Positions 40,649 to 45,538 of a DNA stretch of 45,538 nucleotides are shown piece after piece (position 1 is the first letter of the stretch; each line of letters begins with the position of its first letter). The notes beneath the pieces were generated by a model. The model had not been told where the DNA came from and searched no databases. It saw only the letters and a program-made list of their open reading frames with translations. Position numbers and translations under genes: made by a program. Source of the stretch: an uncultured Nocardioides sp. (GTDB lineage Bacteria; Actinomycetota; Actinomycetes; Propionibacteriales; Nocardioidaceae); contig CADCUM010000034.1 in the NCBI GenBank assembly GCA_902805885.1, forward strand, positions 1 to 45,538, in the 5' to 3' direction.

Positions 40649-42076
40649 GTGGCGACCAAGAAGGACCTCGTCGAGGCGCACGCGTTCAGCCGCCGGCGCC
40701 TGGTCACCGCGTTCGTGTCGGGCGCTCCCGGCGGACGCGAGGTCGAGCCGGTCCGGCCCGGCCGCGTCATCATCGGCGGTGTCGCGCTGTCGGTCCTCCT
40801 GCTCGCGGGCGCGGCGATCGCCGGGTTCCTCCTCGGCCGGCCGCCGGCCGAGTGGCTGAACGAGGGCAGCTTCGTGATCTCCAAGGACACCGGCGAGCAG
40901 TACGTCGTCCTGCGCGGTGGGGACGACCCGATGCTCCAGCGCGTCCCCAACTACGTCTCCGCGCAGCTCCTCATCGGCGAGCCGGACCTCACGCCGTACA
41001 CCGTCCGCGACACGTACATCCGCGACGTCCGGCTCGGTGAGGACCTGGGGATCGACCGCGCACCGGCCAGCCTCCCCGACGCCGAGGAGCTCGTCGCCGA
41101 CGGCTGGACCGCGTGCACGGCCGACGGGGCCGGGGTGAAGGTCGCGGTGCAGGAGCGCCGCGAGGTCGTCGACGTGACCGAGTCGGCGTTCCTGGTGAGC
41201 ACCGGCAGGAACCGGACCTGGCTCGTCGCCCCGTCCCCCGAGCGCGCCGGTCGGGAGCGCTCGGCCTACCGGTTCGCGCTGCCGCGAAACCCGGTCGTGG
41301 CCAGCACGATGGCCGACCGGCTGGGCTTCGACCAGGAGCCTCCCGTCGTCGACGACGAGTGGCTCAACCTCTTCGCCCGCGGGGAGCCCCTCGAGGAGTC
41401 CTCGTTCGGCGTGCCCAGGAGCCTGAAGGGCAAGCCGGCGCGCTACGCCTCGAGCGAGACCGACCTGTCCGACCACCGGATCGGCGACCTCCTGATCGAT
41501 CCCTCGGGCAGCTACTACCTGCTGGGCGAGGAGGGGCCGGAGCGGCTCGCCGCGTTCCCCGCCCTGGTCCACATCGCGCTCGAGGGCGATCCCACCCGCA
41601 TCGACACCGGGATCACGGCCGACTTCGCCGACCGCGGACACCCCGAGGAGTGGCCGGACGCGGAGCCGGAGCCGCTGAACCCGACCGAGATGTGCGCCGT
41701 GCTCCACCCGGGCCAGGACAGCGTCCCGACCCGCACCCTGGCCGTCCAGCCCTCGGAGGCCGCCTCCTCCCAGGACATCGGGCCGGGCAGGCACGACGTC
41801 GACGTCGAGCCGAGCGGGGGCGCGTACGTGCTCTCCGCCGGTGACGAGTCGGAGACCGGCGGCTCGCCGTACGTCATCGACGCCAAGGGCGCGCGCTACG
41901 AGCTGGTGGGCATCGAGGTGCCCGACTACATCGGGTACGGCGACGTCGAGCCGGTCGTCGTGCCCAGCGCGTGGCTGACGTTCTTCGACGCGGGCGTGCG
42001 ACTCTCCACCAACGACGCCCGCGGCCTGCCCGCCGACGCTCCGGCTCCGCCGGAGGACGAGGCGACCGGGTCATGA
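40649..42076 (+). CDS. eccB: EccB, type VII secretion periplasmic/extracytoplasmic subunit
   Basis: A 475-aa protein with a short cytosolic N-terminus (TKKDLVEAHAFSRRRLVTAF) and one transmembrane helix (about 40-63). The large external domain contains the EccB repeats (EQYVVLRGG, RVPNYVSAQLLIG, SYYLLGEEGPERL, PYVIDAKGARYELVG). The N-terminal EAHAFSRRRL block is typical of the family. The GTG start lies 3 nt after the eccD stop. EccB forms the outer face of the ESX membrane complex and its interface with mycosin. Confidence 0.94.
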   Translation: MATKKDLVEAHAFSRRRLVTAFVSGAPGGREVEPVRPGRVIIGGVALSVLLLAGAAIAGFLLGRPPAEWLNEGSFVISKDTGEQYVVLRGGDDPMLQRVPNYVSAQLLIGEPDLTPYTVRDTYIRDVRLGEDLGIDRAPASLPDAEELVADGWTACTADGAGVKVAVQERREVVDVTESAFLVSTGRNRTWLVAPSPERAGRERSAYRFALPRNPVVASTMADRLGFDQEPPVVDDEWLNLFARGEPLEESSFGVPRSLKGKPARYASSETDLSDHRIGDLLIDPSGSYYLLGEEGPERLAAFPALVHIALEGDPTRIDTGITADFADRGHPEEWPDAEPEPLNPTEMCAVLHPGQDSVPTRTLAVQPSEAASSQDIGPGRHDVDVEPSGGAYVLSAGDESETGGSPYVIDAKGARYELVGIEVPDYIGYGDVEPVVVPSAWLTFFDAGVRLSTNDARGLPADAPAPPEDEATGS

Positions 42077-43293
42077 GCGCCTGGCGGACGCGCGCCGCCC
42101 GCATGACGCTCGTGGTGACGGGCGCGCTCGCGGCCGGGATCGTCGCTCCGTCGGCGGCCGCCGCGGAGGACCTGGAGTGCATCGAGGGCAACGTGCCCGG
42201 CTCGGAGCCGCTCGGCCCGGCCAGGACCGAGGAGAACCCGCCGCACGACCGGATGGGCGTCGGACGGGCCCAGGAGCTGGCCACCGGGCTCGGGACCACC
42301 GTCGCCGTGATCGACAGCGGGGTCGCGCCCGTCGAGGGCCTGCGACTCGTGGACCAGCAGACCGTCTACGGCCGCGGCGACGTCCTGAAGTACGGACACG
42401 GCAGCATCGTCGCGGGGCTGGTCGCGGGGGAGGACGGGGTCGCCCCGGACGCGGGCATCTACGACGTCCGGGTCTACGACGGCAAGGACGTCGACCCCTC
42501 CGAGGGGGAGGGGGTGAGCTCGGCGGGGATCGTCGCGGGCATCCGCCACGTCCTCGCCGTCTTCGACCAGCACGACTTCGACGTCGTCAACATCTCGCTC
42601 GCGGTCGGGTCGAACGACCCGCAGCTCGAGGCCGCGGTCGCCGACCTGGTCGCCCGGGACGTCGTGGTCGTCGCCGCGGCCGGCAACGCGGTGGAGCAGT
42701 CCGAGGGCTTCGAGGGGACGCCCGGCAGCGACGAGGAGGTCTATCCCGCCGACTACCCCGGCGTGCTGGCGGTCTCCGCCGTGCCCGACGCGGGCGAGGA
42801 CCCGGTCTCCTACGTCAAGCCCAACCGCGACACGGACGTGGCCGCGCCGACCAGGCTCGCGGTGTCGTACGACGGCCTGGGGCAGCGGTGCGTGGTGGGC
42901 GGCGTGGCGACGTCCTGGGCGGCCGCAGAGGTCAGCGGGCTCGTCGCGCTCCTCCGCGAGCGCTTCCCCGACGACACCCCCGAGCAGACCATCACCCGGC
43001 TCCAGGCCACCGCCGAGGGCGCCGGTCCGCTGGCGGGCGAGGAGGCGCGCAACCCCTGGACCGGCGCCGGCGTGGTGCAGGCGCACGACGCCCTGACCCG
43101 CGAGGTGCGGTTCGGGCGCAAGGGTGCCCTCCGGGTCAGCGAGGCCGAGGTCGGCGCGGACGCGCAGGCGCCGCCGGCCCCCGAGCAGGTCGACCTCTTC
43201 GGCTCGTCGCGGGCGCTGCTGCTGTGGACGGGGCTGCTCGCCGGGGCGCTGCTGGCGCTGGCCTTCATGCTGCGCCCGCTGATCCGCCGCTGA
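42073..43293 (+). CDS. mycP: MycP, type VII secretion-associated subtilisin-like protease (mycosin)
   Basis: A 406-aa secreted, membrane-anchored S8 protease. A signal peptide lies at residues 1-31. The catalytic triad is Asp81 (VAVIDSG), His109 (YGHGSIVAG) and Ser281 (VATSWAAAEVSG), with the oxyanion Asn in AAAGN. A C-terminal transmembrane helix (about 380-400) is followed by RPLIRR. The Ser motif departs from GTSxAAP by Ala for Gly and Glu for Pro, but the triad is complete. The ATG overlaps the eccB stop (ATGA). Mycosins stabilise the ESX complex and are needed for export. Confidence 0.93.
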   Translation: MSAWRTRAARMTLVVTGALAAGIVAPSAAAAEDLECIEGNVPGSEPLGPARTEENPPHDRMGVGRAQELATGLGTTVAVIDSGVAPVEGLRLVDQQTVYGRGDVLKYGHGSIVAGLVAGEDGVAPDAGIYDVRVYDGKDVDPSEGEGVSSAGIVAGIRHVLAVFDQHDFDVVNISLAVGSNDPQLEAAVADLVARDVVVVAAAGNAVEQSEGFEGTPGSDEEVYPADYPGVLAVSAVPDAGEDPVSYVKPNRDTDVAAPTRLAVSYDGLGQRCVVGGVATSWAAAEVSGLVALLRERFPDDTPEQTITRLQATAEGAGPLAGEEARNPWTGAGVVQAHDALTREVRFGRKGALRVSEAEVGADAQAPPAPEQVDLFGSSRALLLWTGLLAGALLALAFMLRPLIRR

Positions 43294-43316
43294 GCGCGGA
43301 CGACCCCGGAACGCGC

Positions 43317-43350
43317 GACAGGCCGGCTCCTGGGACGGAGCCGGCCTGTC
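43317..43350. terminator. Bidirectional terminator between mycP and tRNA-Ser
   Basis: A perfect 14-bp stem (43317-43330 with 43337-43350) and a TGGGAC loop. It serves the eccD-eccB-mycP unit on one strand and tRNA-Ser on the other. Confidence 0.8.
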
Positions 43351-43356
43351 GATCCG

Positions 43357-43442
43357 CGGAGGTAGGGGGATTCGAACCCCCGAGGGCTGTTAACCCAACC
43401 CGCTTTCCAAGCGAGCGCCATAGGCCACTAGGCGATACCTCC
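43357..43442 (-). tRNA. tRNA-Ser (anticodon GGA)
   Basis: An 86-nt class II tRNA. Acceptor GGAGGTA/TACCTCC, anticodon loop CTTGGAA (GGA), long variable arm, T arm GGGGGTTCGAATCCCCC. CCA is not encoded. Reads UCC/UCU. Confidence 0.95.
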
Positions 43443-43553
43443 GCCGAGGAGAGTACCGGTCGGCCCGGTGGCGGTGAAATCGCCTCCGGCGGCGGCGTAC
43501 GGCGGCGGCGACGGGTCGAGTTGGGCGCCGTGCGCGCCCTCGCCTAGACTCCC

Positions 43554-43648
43554 GGCAACCCCCCATGCGGCGTCACCTCGCCCAATCCCCCCAGGGCCGG
43601 AAGGCAGCAAGGGTCAGTGAGCTCTGACGGGTGCGTGGGGGGCCTCTT
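43554..43648 (+). ncRNA. ffs: Small signal recognition particle RNA (4.5S-type)
   Basis: The conserved SRP core GGGCCGGAAGGCAGCAAGGG is at the apex (from about 43602). The ends pair as CCCCCCATGC (43559-43568) with GCGTGGGGGG (43633-43642), giving a hairpin of about 95 nt. A TAGACT box at 43544-43549 lies just upstream. The RNA binds Ffh and directs membrane protein targeting. Exact ends are approximate. Confidence 0.92.
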
Positions 43649-43691
43649 CATGTCCGGGGCCCGCCCGGTGGTCGCTGTGGGTGGCCACGAC

Positions 43692-43697
43692 TAGGGT
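43692..43697 (+). promoter_or_regulatory. -10 box, leaderless start of dnaX
   Basis: TAGGGT followed by 7 nt and the GTG at 43705. There is no ribosome-binding site in front of the GTG, which agrees with a leaderless mRNA. Confidence 0.5.
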
Positions 43698-43704
43698 TCA
43701 CGAC

Positions 43705-45538
43705 GTGGAGTCACCCCTCGCGCTCTATCGCCGCTACCGGCCGGAGACCTTCCAGCAGGTCATCGGTCAGGACCACGTGACGGAGCCCCTGCGAGCGGCG
43801 CTGGGGGCCAACCGCGTCAACCACGCCTACCTCTTCTCCGGTCCGCGCGGGTGCGGCAAGACCACGTCGGCGCGGATCCTCGCGCGGGCGCTCAACTGCG
43901 CGGTCGCCCCGGTGTCCGACCCCTGCGGGGAGTGCGACAGCTGCCGCGAGCTCGCGCGCGGGGGCCCGGGCTCCATGGACGTCATCGAGATCGACGCGGC
44001 GAGCCACGGCGGCGTCGACGACGCGCGCGACCTCCGCGAGAAGGCGTTCTTCGCACCGGTGCGCGACCGCTACAAGGTCTACATCATCGACGAGGCCCAC
44101 ATGGTCTCCTCCCAGGGCTTCAACGCCCTGCTCAAGCTGGTGGAGGAGCCGCCACCCCACCTCCGCTTCATCTTCGCCACGACCGAGCCCGACAAGGTGC
44201 TGCCGACGATCCGCTCGCGCACCCACCACTACCCCTTCCGCCTGATCCCGCCGCGGCTGCTCAGCGACTACCTCTCCCGGCTCTGCCAGGAGGAGGGGGT
44301 CCCCATCGAGCCGGCCGCCCTCCCGCTCGTGGTCCGGGCCGGGGCCGGGTCCGCGCGCGACACCCTCTCCGTCCTCGACCAGCTGCTCGGCGGGGCGGGA
44401 CCGTCGGGCGTCACCCACAAGCTGGCCACCGACCTGCTGGGCTTCACGCCCGACACCCTCCTCGACGAGGTCGTCGACGCCTTCGCCTCCCGCGACGGCG
44501 CGGCCGTCTTCGGCGTCGTGGACAAGGTGGTCGAGACCGGCCAGGACCCCCGCCGCTTCACCGAGGACCTGCTGCGCCGCCTGCGTGACCTCGTCATCGT
44601 CACGGCCGTCCCGGACGCCCCCGCGACCGGGCTCATCGACGTGCCCGAGGACGCCGGTCAGCGCCTGGTGACCCAGGCGGCGCGGTTCGGGGCGATCGAG
44701 CTCAGCAGGGCCGCCGACGTGGTCGCCGCGGGGCTGACCGAGATGCGGGGGGCCACGGCTCCCCGCCTCCTCCTGGAGCTGATCTGCGCCCGCGTCCTCC
44801 TGCCCGGCGCCGACCACACCTCCGACGGCGTGATGGCGCGGCTCGAACGGCTCGAGCGGCGCCTCGACGTCGCCGGCGCGACCGGTGACGCCGGCGCTGC
44901 CGGACGTCCCACCACCCTGCCCGCCGCACCGCAGGACCGCGACCTCGTGCCGGCTCCGCCGGCGCGCTCCGGCTCGCAGCCCTGGGACGAGGACCGTCCC
45001 CCGTCCCTCCCGGTGGCGACCGGGGCTGTCGCAGCCACCGACGCGCCACCTCCGCCGCCCCCGCCGGTCCTCGACCCGCGCCCGGTCCCGGACGCCGGAC
45101 CCGTGCCCGTCCCCGACGCGGCCCGGACGTCCGCCCCGGCCGCCGCCGAGCCGGTCGCGCAGCAGCCCGCGGGCCCCCAGGGGGGCCTGAGCCTCATCGA
45201 CGTGCGACGGCTCTGGCCGGACATCCTCGAGGCGACCAAGGGTCGCCGGCGGCTGGCCTGGATGGTGCTGTCCCAGCACGCCCACGTGGTCGGGGTGGAC
45301 GCCACCACCCTCACCATCGGCTTCGCCAACGCCGGCGCCCGGGAGTCGTTCGTCGGCGGCGGGTGCGACGAGATCCTGCGCCAGACCGCCATCGACGTGG
45401 TCGGGATGGACTGGCGCATCGACGCCATCGTCGCCCCCGGCGGTGGCGGGGACGCCACCGTCGTACGACAGCAGTCCACGGCCGGTGACCACGCCGCACC
45501 GTCGCGGCCGGCCGACGCGGCCTCGGCGGGTGGCGCTG
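43705..45538 (+). CDS. dnaX: DNA polymerase III subunits gamma/tau (3' end cut by window edge)
   Basis: The first 611 codons of the clamp-loader ATPase. The N-terminal AAA+ domain has LYRRYRPETFQQVIGQ, Walker A GPRGCGKTT, a zinc site (LNC...CGECDSC), Walker B VYIIDEAHM, and the sensor FIFATTEPDKVLPTIRSR. Domain III follows to about residue 380, then a Pro/Ala-rich linker and a conserved block (SLIDVRRLWPDILEATKGRRRLAWMVL) that fits the start of the tau-type C-terminal region. The start GTG follows a -10 box by 7 nt. The SRP RNA gene is just upstream, an order common in actinobacteria. Confidence 0.96.
   Translation, partial: MESPLALYRRYRPETFQQVIGQDHVTEPLRAALGANRVNHAYLFSGPRGCGKTTSARILARALNCAVAPVSDPCGECDSCRELARGGPGSMDVIEIDAASHGGVDDARDLREKAFFAPVRDRYKVYIIDEAHMVSSQGFNALLKLVEEPPPHLRFIFATTEPDKVLPTIRSRTHHYPFRLIPPRLLSDYLSRLCQEEGVPIEPAALPLVVRAGAGSARDTLSVLDQLLGGAGPSGVTHKLATDLLGFTPDTLLDEVVDAFASRDGAAVFGVVDKVVETGQDPRRFTEDLLRRLRDLVIVTAVPDAPATGLIDVPEDAGQRLVTQAARFGAIELSRAADVVAAGLTEMRGATAPRLLLELICARVLLPGADHTSDGVMARLERLERRLDVAGATGDAGAAGRPTTLPAAPQDRDLVPAPPARSGSQPWDEDRPPSLPVATGAVAATDAPPPPPPPVLDPRPVPDAGPVPVPDAARTSAPAAAEPVAQQPAGPQGGLSLIDVRRLWPDILEATKGRRRLAWMVLSQHAHVVGVDATTLTIGFANAGARESFVGGGCDEILRQTAIDVVGMDWRIDAIVAPGGGGDATVVRQQSTAGDHAAPSRPADAASAGGA

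Overview
This is a very GC-rich chromosomal segment from a high-GC Gram-positive actinobacterium, most likely a Nocardioides-like member of the Nocardioidaceae. The evidence is the codon bias, the actinobacterial families (SigB/F/G-type sigma factor, DUF6328-like protein, LytR_C protein, GTP-type PEP carboxykinase, mycosin/Ecc secretion genes) and many start codons placed 6-7 nt after a TAnnnT -10 box, as in leaderless transcripts. No phage, insertion sequence, CRISPR array or plasmid gene was seen. dnaX, the SRP RNA and clustered tRNAs mark it as core chromosome.

Layout. 1-7.8 kb: a recC-recB-recD operon on the minus strand with 4-nt overlaps (recD runs off the left edge), preceded by a 46-aa membrane protein. 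8.2-9.4 kb: a SigF/SigB-type sigma factor and a CsbD-family stress protein. 9.7-15.7 kb: a DUF6328-like membrane protein, an S41 peptidase, a PAS/SpoIIE phosphatase, glutaminase, a secreted choice-of-anchor-like protein and an L,D-transpeptidase lipoprotein, then tRNA-Arg(ACG). 16-23.2 kb: a divergent PEP carboxykinase paralogue, a TauE/SafE exporter, a GGDEF/EAL protein and a canonical PEP carboxykinase. 23.3-24.6 kb: a LuxR/TrmB-like regulator convergent with a 43-aa secreted pre-peptide whose upstream region carries two palindromes. Then tRNA-Ser(GCT), a PH-domain protein and tRNA-Ser(TGA).

25.7-28.4 kb holds a three-gene overlapping operon: a WXG-motif helical protein, an EspG-like chaperone and a lipase-like alpha/beta hydrolase. 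It is read here as a cargo module for type VII (ESX) secretion. 28.6-32.6 kb: a cation/proton antiporter, a LytR_C protein with a 99-aa partner, and a HerA-like ATPase. 32.7-43.3 kb is the ESX-type secretion locus: eccC diverges from eccD-1, two WXG100 genes (one with a C-terminal YxxxD signal), a second eccD paralogue, eccB and mycP. No eccE or eccA is in the window. 43.3-45.5 kb: tRNA-Ser(GGA), the small SRP RNA and the start of dnaX.

How the parts may work together. The ESX machine could export both its own WXG100 pair and the hydrolase module 4-10 kb away. A GTTT-N15-GGGTAG promoter-like site before the WXG100 pair suggests control by a SigF-type sigma factor such as the one encoded here. 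The points most worth following are the regulator/secreted-peptide pair, the ESX cargo module, and the PEP carboxykinase paralogue that has lost several metal- and nucleotide-site residues kept in its neighbour.
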